Counted from the first letter of the stretch, positions 41,516 through 51,096 are shown. The stretch is 64,000 nucleotides of DNA from JBCBSZ01 sp039818945 (GCA_039818945.1 JBCBSZ010000005.1:62001-126000); one strand, 5' to 3'. Notes: generated by a model not told the origin, from the sequence alone. Numbers and translations are program-made.

Positions 41516-42401
41516 CGGCATCGAGCTGGTCATCGAGGCACGCCGCCGGATGATCACCGACACGATGGCGGTCGCGCGCACGCTGCCATTCCGCATGCGG
41601 CGCAACGTCGGACCCTTCGTGTTCGTCGACACGATGGGCCCGGTCCGCTTCGAGCCCGGCGACGTGTTCGACGTCGAGCCGCACCCCCACATCGGCCTCG
41701 CCACGATCACCCTGCTGCTCGAGGGCCAGGTCCTGCACCGCGACTCGATCGGCTCGGTCCAGCTCGTCCGTCCAGGTGAGGTCAACTGGATGACCGCGGG
41801 GCGGGGCATCGCGCACTCGGAGCGCACGCCGCCCGAGCAGCGCGACGTCGAGCGCTCGATGTTCGGGCTGCAGACGTGGGTCGCCCTCCCGTTGGCCGAC
41901 GAGGAGTGCGACCCGTCGTTCGAGCATCGATCCGCCGACGAGCTGCCCGTGTGGACCGACGGCGGCGCGCAGATCGCGCTCCTGGTCGGTGACCTCGACG
42001 GGCACCGCTCGCCGGTCGACGTGCGGTCGCGGCTGGTCGAGGCGAGCGTCGAGCTCGCTCCGGGTGCCAGCTGGACCGCGCCCACCGACCACGTGGAGCG
42101 GGCGGTGCAGCTCATGCGCGGCGCGGTCGACATCGACGGTCGGCGCTTCGACGCCGGTGAGCTCGTGGTGCTGCGCGAGGGCGCGCCGGTGACCGTCTCC
42201 TCCGTCGGCGGCCCGGCGACGATCGTGCTGCTCGGCGGCGACCCGCTCGACGGCCCGAGGACGATCCGCTGGAACTTCGTGTCGAGCGATCCCGCCCGGA
42301 TCGAGCGGGCCGCCGAGGACTGGCGTGCAGGCCGGTTCCCCGCCGTGCCCGGCGACGACGGCTACGTCCCCCTGCCCGACGGCTGGGGCACGCTCGGCTG
42401 A
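41508..42401 (+). CDS. Pirin family protein
   Basis: This 297-residue bicupin has the pirin signature HPHIGLATITLLLEGQVLHRDS with three His and a Glu for metal, then MTAGRGIAHSER. Bacterial pirins include quercetinase-like dioxygenases and metabolic regulators. The GTG at 41508 lies inside the CoA-transferase gene. It ends at a hairpin that separates it from the convergent TIR gene. Confidence 0.88.
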   Translation: MADGIELVIEARRRMITDTMAVARTLPFRMRRNVGPFVFVDTMGPVRFEPGDVFDVEPHPHIGLATITLLLEGQVLHRDSIGSVQLVRPGEVNWMTAGRGIAHSERTPPEQRDVERSMFGLQTWVALPLADEECDPSFEHRSADELPVWTDGGAQIALLVGDLDGHRSPVDVRSRLVEASVELAPGASWTAPTDHVERAVQLMRGAVDIDGRRFDAGELVVLREGAPVTVSSVGGPATIVLLGGDPLDGPRTIRWNFVSSDPARIERAAEDWRAGRFPAVPGDDGYVPLPDGWGTLG

Positions 42402-42404
42402 ACG

Positions 42405-42420
42405 GCTCCGGCGGCGGAGC
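42405..42420. terminator. Hairpin between convergent pirin and TIR-NB-ARC-WD40 genes
   Basis: GCTCCG-GCGG-CGGAGC is a perfect 6-bp stem in the 28-base gap between the two stop codons. It can serve both strands. There is no T-tract, usual for actinobacteria. Confidence 0.5.
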
Positions 42421-42429
42421 TTGCTGCTG

Positions 42430-45400
42430 TCACTCTGCGGGCAGCTCGAGGTGCAGGAAGTGGACCTGCCCGTTCTCGTCGCCGGCCACGATGCGATGGT
42501 CGACGGCCAACGACATCACCCAGCCCTCCGCGGTGAAGGTGCAGACGGCTGCCGGCGTCACGAGATCCCACAGCGTGACGGTCTTGTCGTCGCTCGCTGT
42601 GACGGCGTGGGAGCCGTCCTGGGTGAACGCGACGGCGCGCACCCAGTCGGTGTGACCGTCGAGCACGAGGAGGTCCTCTCCGGTCGTGAGGTCCCAGATC
42701 CGGGCCAGGTGGTCGGCATCGCCGGTGATGGCACGGTTTCCGTCCTGGCTGATCGCAACGGCGTTCACGCCGTTGGTGTGGCCGACGAGCTCGCCGAGCT
42801 GCGCGAAGTTGTCGAGATCCCAGATGCGGGCGGTGTGGTCGTCGCTGGCGGTGATGGCGCGCTGCCCGTCCGGCGTGATGGCGACGCCGTTGACCCGGTC
42901 GAGATGGCCGACGAGGTGCCCGCGCGGGGAGTCGATGACGAGCTCCCAGCTGGTGGCGGTTCCGTCCGAGGCCCCCGTGACCGCCGTCCATCCGTCGGGC
43001 TCCACCGCGATCGCCTCGATCCAGCTGTCGAGATCGAGGACAGCGCCGATCTCAGTGCCGGTCGCGAGGTCCCACGTGCGAAGTGAGCGGTCGCCGCTCA
43101 CGGACAGGGCGCGCTCGTGGTCGTGTGTGATGGCGACGCCGGTCACCCATCCCGAGTGGCGACCCTCGTGGCCCCGCCCGACGTCGTCGCTCAGGTCCCA
43201 GACCCGGACCGTCTCATCGTCGCCCGACGTGACCACCTGTCGTTGATCCGCGGCGACGACGATCTCCGTGACCGCGCCGGTGTGTCCCTCGAGCTCACCG
43301 ATCCGTTCACCGGTGGCCAGGTCCCAGATCCACATCGCCCGGTAGCTCGATCCGGTGATCACGTTGCGGCCGTCCGGCGTGATCGTCACGGCTCTGACCC
43401 GCGTGTAGTGGCCCTCGAGTTCCCCGACCTGGTGGTGGCCCGCGAGATCCCAGATCCGTGCTCGTTGGTCTCCTCCGACCGTGACGGCCCGCCCGCCTTG
43501 CGGCGAGATCGCGATGGCGTCGACCGCCCCGAGGTGGCCACCGAACCGGGCGACGGGTATACCAAGCGGCAGGCTCCACATCTGCATCGTGCCGTCGTCT
43601 CCGGCGCTGAGGCCAGCCTGGCCGTCGGGAGTCACGGCGACAGCGTTGACGGCGTCGTGATGACCCTCGAACCTCGCGACCTCCACGCGGGTCGCCAGGT
43701 CCCAGATGCGGACCGTGTGATCGTCGCTGCCCGTGACCGCATGCCGACCCGATGGGGTGACGGCGACGGAGCGCACAGCCGCTCGGTGTCCGTCGAGTCG
43801 TGCGACGGTCGCCTCTGCGGCCAGGTTCCAGACGAGCACCTCTCCGTCGCCGTCGCCGGTGAGCACTTCCTGCCCGTCCGGTGTGATCGCCACCGCCCAG
43901 ATCCGGGCGCTGTGGCCCGTCAGTCGAGTGACAGCGGTGCCCGTCGACAGGTCCCAGACGCACGCTGTGGTGTCGTCGCCGGCCGAGACGGCGTGGCGCG
44001 CGTCCGGTGTTACCGCCACGTCGTTCACGGCGCCACGGTGTCCCTGGAGCGTCAACCGCTCGCCGACACCGGGTGGGCGCAGGGTCGGTGTGAGCGGCCG
44101 GAGCCAGGGTCCGCTCGCCGCACGGTCGATCGCGGCGCAGAGGGTTCGGATGCCCGGGCGGTCGATTCCGCCGAGGCGTCCGAGGAGCTGGCTCGGCAGC
44201 TGAGCGGGGTCGACCCCGATGACGTGCGCCGACTTCCGGAGGGCGGCCCCGACGTCGCTCACGTCGGGGTCGTGGGGTTCGGCGTCGTAGTCCTCGATGA
44301 GCGCGGTGATGTCGGTCGCCGCGAGCTTCGTTCGCATCCACGCCGGATCGAGCAGCAGCTGGCGGAGCCGGTCGGTCGCCCCGGCTTCGCTGATGTGGTA
44401 TCCGAGCCGCTCCCAGACGTAGCGCTCGTCCTGACCGATCCGTGGCAGTTCGGTCCCCGCCGGCCAGTAGGCGTCGACCAGCGCGAGGTGGACCGACCGG
44501 AGGTCGGTCGCCGCGAGGCGGAGGAAGTCGTGCTGGAGGTCGTGGAAGCTGACGCCGCCGTCGTCCGGGTTGACGTAGAGGAGCGCGCGCTGATCGAACC
44601 GCTCCAGGAGCTCGCCGGCCGCCGTCGGCGAGATGCCACCCGTGCGGGCCCAGAGACGCTCGATGACCGATCGTGGGACGTGCACGTCCTCGGGGAACAC
44701 CGCCAGCTCGATCAGCCGCTGCTGATCGTCCTCGTCGAGCGCATCGATCCCGAGCTGGATGGACGCGAAGACGTCGCCGTACGGATGATCGAGGTAGTCG
44801 AGCCGGCCGGCCTGTAGCTGGCCGACGAGCTCGTGCCATCCGGCACCTTCGGCGATGAGCGCACCGGCGACGGAGATGGCGAGCGGGAGGTGGCCGGCCT
44901 CCTCGATGAGCACATCCGCCGAGTCGGGGAGCGTCGCAGGGTCGCCGCCCACCCACCGTGCGAGCAGGTCGCGGGCGGCGCCGTCGCCGAGGACGTCGAG
45001 GCGCGCCTCGGCGGCTCCGACGTCGCTGACCACCTGGCGGTCCCGAGTCGTCAGGAGCAGCCGCGACTCCGAGGCGAGGACGTCGAAGGCCGCGGTGTGC
45101 TGCGTCGACCAGACGTCGTCGAGGACGAGGAGCGAACGGCGGGCGGCGAAGGCGGATCGAAGCGTCTCGACGCCGTTACGGACGGAATCGACCGTGATGT
45201 CGCTCCCGGTCAGCTGCCTCGCCAGCTCGGCCTGGAGATCCAGGAGCTTGGGCGCCTGCCCGATGGTCACCCAGAAGATGCCGTCCGGGAAGGCACGCCG
45301 GATGGGCTCCTGGTGCACCACATCGATGGCGAGCACCGACTTGCCGATGCCGCCCTGGCCGTGGACACCGACTCGACTGGCGCCGGTGACGCCGACGGCG

Positions 45401-46041
45401 AACGTCTCGCCCAGTAACGCGGCGACGACGCGTTCGCGGTCCTCGAGCCGGGGGACGAAGTTCGGGCGTTGGGCCGGAACCCCGTGCAACGGCGCGAGCG
45501 TTGTTCCCGTCGCCGCGACGGTGTCGACGACGGACGGGCCCAGCGCGAACCGCGCAACCGGCGCAACGTCGGGCCGGTCGGCGTCCTCGTCGGTCCGAGC
45601 CGCAGCGTCTCGGATGATGTGGGCGAGCTTCACGAGCGCTTTGTTCCGCTTGGCCTTCCGCAGCTGGTCGAGCGGCTGGTCCGGTGACCGTGCCCACTGC
45701 AGGTCGTCGAGACCGAGGGCGTCGTGGGTAGCGGCGCTGACGGGCACGGCCACGAGCACCGCTTCGCCAGCGTCGGCAGCGGCCCGCATCGCCGGCAGCT
45801 CGGTCTCGACGATGAAGTCCGAGTTGATGAAGTCCTGCGTGATGAGCGCGACGGCGACGCCGGTCCGATCGAGCGCCTCGGTGATCTCGCGGTGCCAGTC
45901 GGATCCGACCGGGATGTACGGGTCGGCCCAGACCTCGAGCTGGCCTGATCGCTCGTAGGGCTTCAGGAAGGTCTGGAGGTCCTCCAGCCACTTGCGGTCC
46001 TCGTGCGCGTAGCTGACGAACACCAGATCGCGCTCGCTCAT
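42430..46041 (-). CDS. TIR-NB-ARC-WD40 STAND protein, putative immune or signalling receptor
   Basis: This 1203-residue protein has three parts. TIR domain (~5-135): LVFVSYAHEDRKWLEDL, and a FIVETEL segment whose Glu79 or Glu81 is in the catalytic-Glu position of NAD-cleaving TIRs. NB-ARC (~190-480): P-loop GVHGQGGIGKSVLA (K234), Walker B LLVLDDVW, sensor LLLTTRD and GHLPLAISVAG (GLPL). Then a helical region, and from ~660 about 13 WD40 repeats (GH...WDL), enough for two propellers. The layout is that of Apaf-1/STAND proteins: WD40 senses, NB-ARC oligomerises, TIR acts. It follows the glucosidase gene by 28 bases. Confidence 0.88.
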   Translation of the reverse strand: MSERDLVFVSYAHEDRKWLEDLQTFLKPYERSGQLEVWADPYIPVGSDWHREITEALDRTGVAVALITQDFINSDFIVETELPAMRAAADAGEAVLVAVPVSAATHDALGLDDLQWARSPDQPLDQLRKAKRNKALVKLAHIIRDAAARTDEDADRPDVAPVARFALGPSVVDTVAATGTTLAPLHGVPAQRPNFVPRLEDRERVVAALLGETFAVGVTGASRVGVHGQGGIGKSVLAIDVVHQEPIRRAFPDGIFWVTIGQAPKLLDLQAELARQLTGSDITVDSVRNGVETLRSAFAARRSLLVLDDVWSTQHTAAFDVLASESRLLLTTRDRQVVSDVGAAEARLDVLGDGAARDLLARWVGGDPATLPDSADVLIEEAGHLPLAISVAGALIAEGAGWHELVGQLQAGRLDYLDHPYGDVFASIQLGIDALDEDDQQRLIELAVFPEDVHVPRSVIERLWARTGGISPTAAGELLERFDQRALLYVNPDDGGVSFHDLQHDFLRLAATDLRSVHLALVDAYWPAGTELPRIGQDERYVWERLGYHISEAGATDRLRQLLLDPAWMRTKLAATDITALIEDYDAEPHDPDVSDVGAALRKSAHVIGVDPAQLPSQLLGRLGGIDRPGIRTLCAAIDRAASGPWLRPLTPTLRPPGVGERLTLQGHRGAVNDVAVTPDARHAVSAGDDTTACVWDLSTGTAVTRLTGHSARIWAVAITPDGQEVLTGDGDGEVLVWNLAAEATVARLDGHRAAVRSVAVTPSGRHAVTGSDDHTVRIWDLATRVEVARFEGHHDAVNAVAVTPDGQAGLSAGDDGTMQMWSLPLGIPVARFGGHLGAVDAIAISPQGGRAVTVGGDQRARIWDLAGHHQVGELEGHYTRVRAVTITPDGRNVITGSSYRAMWIWDLATGERIGELEGHTGAVTEIVVAADQRQVVTSGDDETVRVWDLSDDVGRGHEGRHSGWVTGVAITHDHERALSVSGDRSLRTWDLATGTEIGAVLDLDSWIEAIAVEPDGWTAVTGASDGTATSWELVIDSPRGHLVGHLDRVNGVAITPDGQRAITASDDHTARIWDLDNFAQLGELVGHTNGVNAVAISQDGNRAITGDADHLARIWDLTTGEDLLVLDGHTDWVRAVAFTQDGSHAVTASDDKTVTLWDLVTPAAVCTFTAEGWVMSLAVDHRIVAGDENGQVHFLHLELPAE

Positions 46042-46042
46042 C

Positions 46043-46066
46043 GCCCCGTCCCCCACACGTCGGGGC
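46043..46066 (-). terminator. Possible hairpin between glucosidase and TIR gene
   Basis: GCCCCG-N12-CGGGGC lies in the gap before the TIR gene start. It could attenuate read-through from the glucosidase operon; the stem is short. Confidence 0.3.
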
Positions 46067-46069
46067 AGC

Positions 46070-48760
46070 CTATTCGCGCGCCTCGCCCTCGCTCGGCGAC
46101 GACGGCGGGTCGAGCAGCAGATCGACGACCAGGGCGGTCCAGCCGGTCTGGTGCATCGCCCCCAGCCCACGTCCGTCGTCGCCGTGGAAGTACTCGAAGA
46201 ACAGCAGCTGGTCCCTCCACGCGGGGTCGGTCCGGAAGAGGTCGAGCTCGCCGTCCACCGGTCGGGCGCCGTCAGGCCCGGGCAGCCAGATCGAGATGAG
46301 CCGGTCGGCGAGGTCCTGGGCGACGAGGCGCAGCGTGGTCCGCCGACCCGAACCGGTCGGGAACTCGACGGTGTAGCCGTCGCCGAGCGAGGCGTGGAAG
46401 CGCAGCAGCGACCGGATGACGAGGTAGTTGACCGGGAACCACACCGGGCCGCGCCAGTTCGAGTTGCCGCCGTACATCGGGGTCCGCGACTCCGCCGGCA
46501 CGTACTCGATGCTCTCGCCCGGCACACCCGGGACCCGGTACGGCGCCTCGTGCCGCTTGGACAGCGATCGGAGCCCGTGCGGTGAGAGGAAGGCGGCCTC
46601 GTCGAGGAAGGCCGACAGCGCGGTGGCGAGCTGGTCCGGCGAGACCACCGACAGCAGGACGCGCCGCTCGTCGCCCACGAGACGGACGCAGGTGGGTGTC
46701 GGCTCGGCCGCAGCCGCCTCGGCGTCGAGCAGACGGGCGATCTGCTTCCGCAGCTTCTGCTCGCGCTCGATGATCGCGGCCGGCAGCTCCACCGCGGAGA
46801 TGACCGGGAACGCGCCGACGAGCGACTGGACCTTCACCGGGGTCACGTCGCCGGTGTCGCTGATGATCCGGTCGTAGTAGAAGCCGTCGTCCGGGTCGTA
46901 CATGCCGGACTCCTCGAGGGCGTCGGTGATCAGCACGAACTGCTCGGCGAACTTCACCGCCATGTCCTCGTAGACCTCGTTGTGCTCGGCGAGGGCGATC
47001 GCCATCACCAACATCGACAGCGAGTAGCTGGCCATCCAGCCGGTGCCGTCGGCCTGCTCGAGGCGGATGCCGGGCGGGAGGTCGGAGCGATCGATCGGGC
47101 TGATGTTGTCGAGACCGAGGAAGCCGCCCCCGAAGAGGTGGTTGCCGTCCGGATCCTGACGGTTCAGCCACCACGTGAAGTTCAACAGCAGCTTCTGGAA
47201 GACGCGCTCGAGGAAGGCGACGTCCTGGCCGCCGTCGATCAGGAACACCCGGATCGCCGCGAAGGCGTGCACGGGCGGGTTGACGTCGTCGAAGTTCCAC
47301 TCGTAGGCCGGCAGGGCGCCGTTCGGGTGCAGGAACCACTCCCGCAGGAGCACGACGATCTGGTACTTCGCGAACGCCGGGTCGAGGTGGGCCCACGGGA
47401 TGGCGTGGAAGGCCAGGTCCCACGCCGCGAACCACGGGTACTCCCAGGGGTCCGGCATGGACAGCACGTCGAAGGCGTCGAGATGATCCCACCCGACGTT
47501 GCGGCCGTGCGGGTGGCCGGGTGGCGGTGGCGGTTGTCCCGGGTCGCCGTCGATCCATCGACGGACCCGGTACGGGTAGAGCTGCTTGCCCCACACGAGC
47601 CCGGCGCTGGCCTGTCGCACGATCTGCATCCGCTCGGCGTCGAGGCCGGGAGCGAGGGCGTCGTAGAACTCGTCGGCATCGGCCTGTCGCTGCGCCAGCA
47701 CCTCGTCGAACGGTCCGCCCCACCAGCGGGGCGCCTCCGGCGACGGCTCGCCGTCGGGGCGATGGAGCCGCAGCCTGAGCTCGACCCGGTCGCCGGCCGG
47801 GACGTCGAGGTGGTACCACCAGGCGGCCTTGGTGCCGCGTCCGGCGGGGTTCACCGTCGGCTCGCCCGACACGACGTGATCGTTGATGCCGTCCTTGGGG
47901 AACGCGGAGATGGGTGGGCTCCCGTAGAGCCGGGCCGTGTTGGTCTCGTTGTCGCAGAAGAGGGCGGTCGGCGCCACCGATCCCGGTCCCGGCGCCGCCT
48001 CGAGCCGGTAGCCGCGCAGGCGGGGGTGGTCGACCACGAGCGCGTCGCCGGCGGTGGAGAGCGAGGGTCGGTCGTCCGACCCCGACCAGCTCCAGGTGTT
48101 CCGGAACCACAGCGTGGGCAGGACGTCGATGGTCGCGGGCTCGTCGCCGTGGTTCTCGATCGTGATCGAGGCGAGGAGCTCGTTCGGCGACGCCTTGGCG
48201 TAGGTCACCTCCACGATCCAGTAGCGGCCGTCGTCGAAGATGCCGGTGTCGATCAGCTCGAACTCGGGTTGGTCACGGTCGCGGCGACGGTTCTCGTCGA
48301 CGAGCTGCTCGTAGGGGAACGCGGCCTGGGGGTAGTGGTAGCGCCAGCGCAACAGGGCGTGGCTGGGCAGGGCATCGGAGTACCACCAGTACTCCTTGGC
48401 GTCCTCGCCGTGGTTGCCCTGCGGGCCGGTGAGGCCGAACATCCGCTCCTTGAGCATGGTGTCCGAGCCGTTCCACAGCGCGAGCGACAGGCACAGCTCC
48501 TGGCGGAGGTCGGAGATGCCGGCCATGCCGTCCTCGTTCCACCGGTACGTGCGAGAGCGGGCGTGGTCGTGGGGGAACGAGGCCCAGGCGTCGCCGTCCT
48601 CGCTGTAGTCCTCTCGGACCGTGCCCCAGGCCCGTTCGGCGAGGTACGGCCCCCACTCGTACCAGGGGTTGGCCGCGAAGAGGTCGTCCTCGGCCCGGCC
48701 GGTCGCCTCCGCGAGACGGCGGTGCTCCGCGGTGCGGGGTGGCTCGGGGCGGTCGGTCAC
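46070..48760 (-). CDS. MGH1-like/GH63-type glucosidase
   Basis: This 896-residue (alpha/alpha)6-barrel-type hydrolase matches the bacterial MGH1-like/GH63 group: GTVREDYSEDGDAWASFPHD, NGSDTMLKERMFGLTGPQGN, WDLAFHAIPWAHLDPAFAKY and MYGGNSNWRGPVWFPVNYL. Acidic residues in the last two blocks are the likely catalytic pair. It probably hydrolyses alpha-glucosides such as glucosylglycerate or trehalose-like osmolytes; substrate inferred only by family. No signal peptide. GTG start in the MFS stop (GTGA). Confidence 0.85.
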   Translation of the reverse strand: MTDRPEPPRTAEHRRLAEATGRAEDDLFAANPWYEWGPYLAERAWGTVREDYSEDGDAWASFPHDHARSRTYRWNEDGMAGISDLRQELCLSLALWNGSDTMLKERMFGLTGPQGNHGEDAKEYWWYSDALPSHALLRWRYHYPQAAFPYEQLVDENRRRDRDQPEFELIDTGIFDDGRYWIVEVTYAKASPNELLASITIENHGDEPATIDVLPTLWFRNTWSWSGSDDRPSLSTAGDALVVDHPRLRGYRLEAAPGPGSVAPTALFCDNETNTARLYGSPPISAFPKDGINDHVVSGEPTVNPAGRGTKAAWWYHLDVPAGDRVELRLRLHRPDGEPSPEAPRWWGGPFDEVLAQRQADADEFYDALAPGLDAERMQIVRQASAGLVWGKQLYPYRVRRWIDGDPGQPPPPPGHPHGRNVGWDHLDAFDVLSMPDPWEYPWFAAWDLAFHAIPWAHLDPAFAKYQIVVLLREWFLHPNGALPAYEWNFDDVNPPVHAFAAIRVFLIDGGQDVAFLERVFQKLLLNFTWWLNRQDPDGNHLFGGGFLGLDNISPIDRSDLPPGIRLEQADGTGWMASYSLSMLVMAIALAEHNEVYEDMAVKFAEQFVLITDALEESGMYDPDDGFYYDRIISDTGDVTPVKVQSLVGAFPVISAVELPAAIIEREQKLRKQIARLLDAEAAAAEPTPTCVRLVGDERRVLLSVVSPDQLATALSAFLDEAAFLSPHGLRSLSKRHEAPYRVPGVPGESIEYVPAESRTPMYGGNSNWRGPVWFPVNYLVIRSLLRFHASLGDGYTVEFPTGSGRRTTLRLVAQDLADRLISIWLPGPDGARPVDGELDLFRTDPAWRDQLLFFEYFHGDDGRGLGAMHQTGWTALVVDLLLDPPSSPSEGEARE

Positions 48761-50301
48761 GGTGCTCCCTCGATCTCGTCGGCGGGCTGGGCGGTCGGTG
48801 CGGGTCGAGCGATCGTGCGCCGGATCGTCAGCGCGAGCAGCACGCCGAGGGCGGCGACGAACCCGGCGGCGAGGAAGGTCTCGCCCAGGGCCTCGGTGGT
48901 GATCTCGATCGACGCCGCCTCGGCGGCGTCCTCGTACTCGTCGGAGCCGAGCGGTGGCAGCTCGATCCCGGCCCGGAGCTCCTCGAAGCGGCGCAGCCCC
49001 CAGGCCGTGAGCCCGGCCAGACCGATGCTGAAGCCGAGGAGGCGGAACAGGATGACCAAACTGGCCGCAGCCCCCCGACGCTCGGGGGGTGCGGCGTCGA
49101 CGACGATCGCGCTCGTCGGGGCGATGACGAACCCGATGCCGGCGCCGACGACCGCCAGCAGCACTGCCATCGACCACGGCGAGGTGTCGGGCGTCCAGCG
49201 AGTCCCCATCGCGATCAACCCGACGGCGGCGAGCACGAGCCCGGCGACGATCGGCGGCCGGTACCAGGTCCGCTCGGTCACGAGGCCGCCGAGATAGGAC
49301 GTGACGGCCATCGCCGCCGTCAGCGCGGTGAGCGTCCACCCGGCGATGACCGCCCCCCGCTCGATGTCGCCCTCGACCACGTTGATGAACAGCGGGACGT
49401 CGACGAGCGCGATCACCAGCGCCGCGCCCGTGACGAGGTTGATCGCGACCGCCGCACCGACCCCTCGACCACCCAGCGATCGCAGGCCGAGCAGGGGCTC
49501 GGGGGCGACCCGCTCCCGCCACACCATGCCGGCGAGCGCGACGGCCGCCACGGCGTAGAGCCACGGCCCGACGATGCCGCCGTCGTCGTCGCCGGTCAGC
49601 TGATCGAGGCCGGTGACGCTCTGGATGCGGGCCTCGTCGAGCAGTGCGACGTCGAGCGCGACGAGGCCGACGGTGAGGAGCACGGCGCCCGGCCAGTCGA
49701 TGCGACTGCCCTCGTGACGACCGGGTTCGAGCACCAGCCAGCCGACGACGATCCCAGCGATGGCCAGCGGCACGTTGAGGTGGAACTGCCACTCCCACGA
49801 CAGGTAGCGGACGAGGATCGCGCCGTAGAGCGGGCCCCACACCCAACCCAGCGTCTCGACCGCGCCGAGGAGTCCGAGGCCTCGGAGGCGGGCGCCGCCC
49901 TCGTAGCGGTCGCTCACGACGGCCAGCCCCAGCGGGACGAGCGCGCCGCCTCCGACGGCGGTGAGGACCCGCCCGACGAGCAGGGTCGACAGGTCGTCGG
50001 CCATCGGGACCACGATCGAGCCGGCGGCGAAGATCACCATGCTGGCGACGAACACGGCGCGACGGCCCACGACGTCGCTGATCCGGCCGGCGAGCGGCAT
50101 CACCGCGACGTAGGCGATCAGGTAGACGTTGACGATCCACGCGGCGTCGTCGAGGTCGTCGGGGACGACCAGGCCGAGGTCGCCGATGATCGGCCGCAGC
50201 ATCGTGGCGACGACCATCAGGTCGTCGGCGGCGACGAAGGTGCCGAACGCGACGACCCAGAGCGCGGCGCTCGGGCGGCGCCGCCACGGGACGTCGGTCA
50301 T
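48757..50301 (-). CDS. MFS transporter (P55/EmrB-like)
   Basis: This 514-residue carrier has ~14 TMs. It has loop-2 motif GRISDVVGRRAVFVASM and motif C-like GAVETLGWVWGPLYGAIL, the antiporter region of DHA2-type drug exporters. The ATG at 50301 overlaps the stop of an LprG-like lipoprotein gene (ATGA). In Mycobacterium tuberculosis the equivalent pair, LprG (Rv1411c) and P55 (Rv1410c), exports triacylglycerides and other lipids; the same pairing supports a lipid-export role here. Confidence 0.85.
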   Translation of the reverse strand: MTDVPWRRRPSAALWVVAFGTFVAADDLMVVATMLRPIIGDLGLVVPDDLDDAAWIVNVYLIAYVAVMPLAGRISDVVGRRAVFVASMVIFAAGSIVVPMADDLSTLLVGRVLTAVGGGALVPLGLAVVSDRYEGGARLRGLGLLGAVETLGWVWGPLYGAILVRYLSWEWQFHLNVPLAIAGIVVGWLVLEPGRHEGSRIDWPGAVLLTVGLVALDVALLDEARIQSVTGLDQLTGDDDGGIVGPWLYAVAAVALAGMVWRERVAPEPLLGLRSLGGRGVGAAVAINLVTGAALVIALVDVPLFINVVEGDIERGAVIAGWTLTALTAAMAVTSYLGGLVTERTWYRPPIVAGLVLAAVGLIAMGTRWTPDTSPWSMAVLLAVVGAGIGFVIAPTSAIVVDAAPPERRGAAASLVILFRLLGFSIGLAGLTAWGLRRFEELRAGIELPPLGSDEYEDAAEAASIEITTEALGETFLAAGFVAALGVLLALTIRRTIARPAPTAQPADEIEGAP

Positions 50302-51023
50302 CCGTCGAGCGGTGGTGCGGTCACGTCGACCTGCGCGCCGTAGTTCTCGAGCTCGACGCGCCATTCGGCGATGCCGTCGTCGGTGTCGACGTCGAACTCG
50401 ACCGAGGAGATCAGGTCGGTGTCGGTGTCGATGGTCAGCTCGACCGGCGCCGCCTCGTCGACGATGCCGCCGGTCAGCACGTCGACTCGCTCCGCGGCGG
50501 CGATGCCGGTGATCACAGCGGTGGAGCCCTCGGAGCTGACGAGCTCGACCTCGCTGAGGTCTTCGGCCAGCAGGGCGCGCCAACCGATCTCGGGGTCGAA
50601 CAGCGTCGCCGGGTCGAAGCTGAGGCTGTCGGAGGCCTCCTCCCAGCCGCCGGAGACCGGGTCGGTCAGCCAGATCGTGCCGTCGATCGCCACGGCGCCG
50701 ACCTGGAGGGTCGCCGAGCCGAGCTCGACCGTGACGAGCGCGTCGGCCGAGGAGGGTGCCCCGAAGCGACCGTCGGCGGAGACGAAGGCGAGGTTCTCAC
50801 CGTCGTCGATGAACACCTCGGCACCGGTCCGCTCGATCGTGAAGGTCACGCTCTCGACCTCGGCCATCGCCGTGGCGGCCTCGTCGAGGATCTCGGCCGG
50901 GTCCGTCGGGGCGGGTCCGGAGTCGTCGGCGACGGTCTCGGCCGGCTCCGCATCGTCGGCGTCCGACGAGCAGGCGGCGAGCAGGGCGAGGGCGGTGGCG
51001 AGGGCGGCGACGAGGGGGCGCAC
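50298..51023 (-). CDS. LppX/LprAFG-like lipoprotein
   Basis: This 241-residue protein begins with a lipoprotein signal MRPLVAALATALALLAACSS (lipobox LAAC). The mature part has the LppX_LprAFG pattern: AEILDEAATAMAEVESVTFT, then FVSADGRF, TIWLTDPVSGGWEE and ELTIDTDTDLISSVEFDV. The family folds as an open beta-sheet that holds lipid acyl chains. The GTG at 51023 is preferred over the GTG two codons upstream because TAGCGT is 6 bases before it and the signal peptide is then typical. Operon with MFS and glucosidase genes. Confidence 0.82.
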   Translation of the reverse strand: MRPLVAALATALALLAACSSDADDAEPAETVADDSGPAPTDPAEILDEAATAMAEVESVTFTIERTGAEVFIDDGENLAFVSADGRFGAPSSADALVTVELGSATLQVGAVAIDGTIWLTDPVSGGWEEASDSLSFDPATLFDPEIGWRALLAEDLSEVELVSSEGSTAVITGIAAAERVDVLTGGIVDEAAPVELTIDTDTDLISSVEFDVDTDDGIAEWRVELENYGAQVDVTAPPLDG

Positions 51024-51029
51024 GCCCAC

Positions 51030-51035
51030 ACGCTA
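51030..51035 (-). promoter_or_regulatory. Putative -10 (TAGCGT), leaderless LprG-MFS-glucosidase operon
   Basis: On the minus strand TAGCGT ends 6 bases before the GTG at 51023. It would overlap an upstream GTG start at 51029, arguing against that start. Confidence 0.45.
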
Positions 51036-51074
51036 CGGGCCTGTGACCGGTGCCATGTTGCGCTCCGGGCTAAA

Positions 51075-51096
51075 CTGATGTTTCCTTAGTAATCAG
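51075..51096. promoter_or_regulatory. Inverted repeat and promoter before azoR
   Basis: CTGAT-N12-ATCAG lies in an AT-rich patch upstream of azoR and overlaps a TAAACT hexamer (51071-51076) that could be a -10. It is a candidate operator for the HxlR protein encoded next to azoR. Confidence 0.4.

Noticed and set aside
42430..44070. Regular ~126-base repeats that might suggest a tandem or CRISPR-like array
   Set aside because: The period equals one WD40 blade (about 42 codons), units are degenerate at DNA level, and the frame is intact; they are protein repeats.
46070..50287. 1405-residue minus-strand open frame
   Set aside because: Residues before the GTG at 48760 are an out-of-frame reading of the MFS transporter; only the glucosidase part has family motifs.
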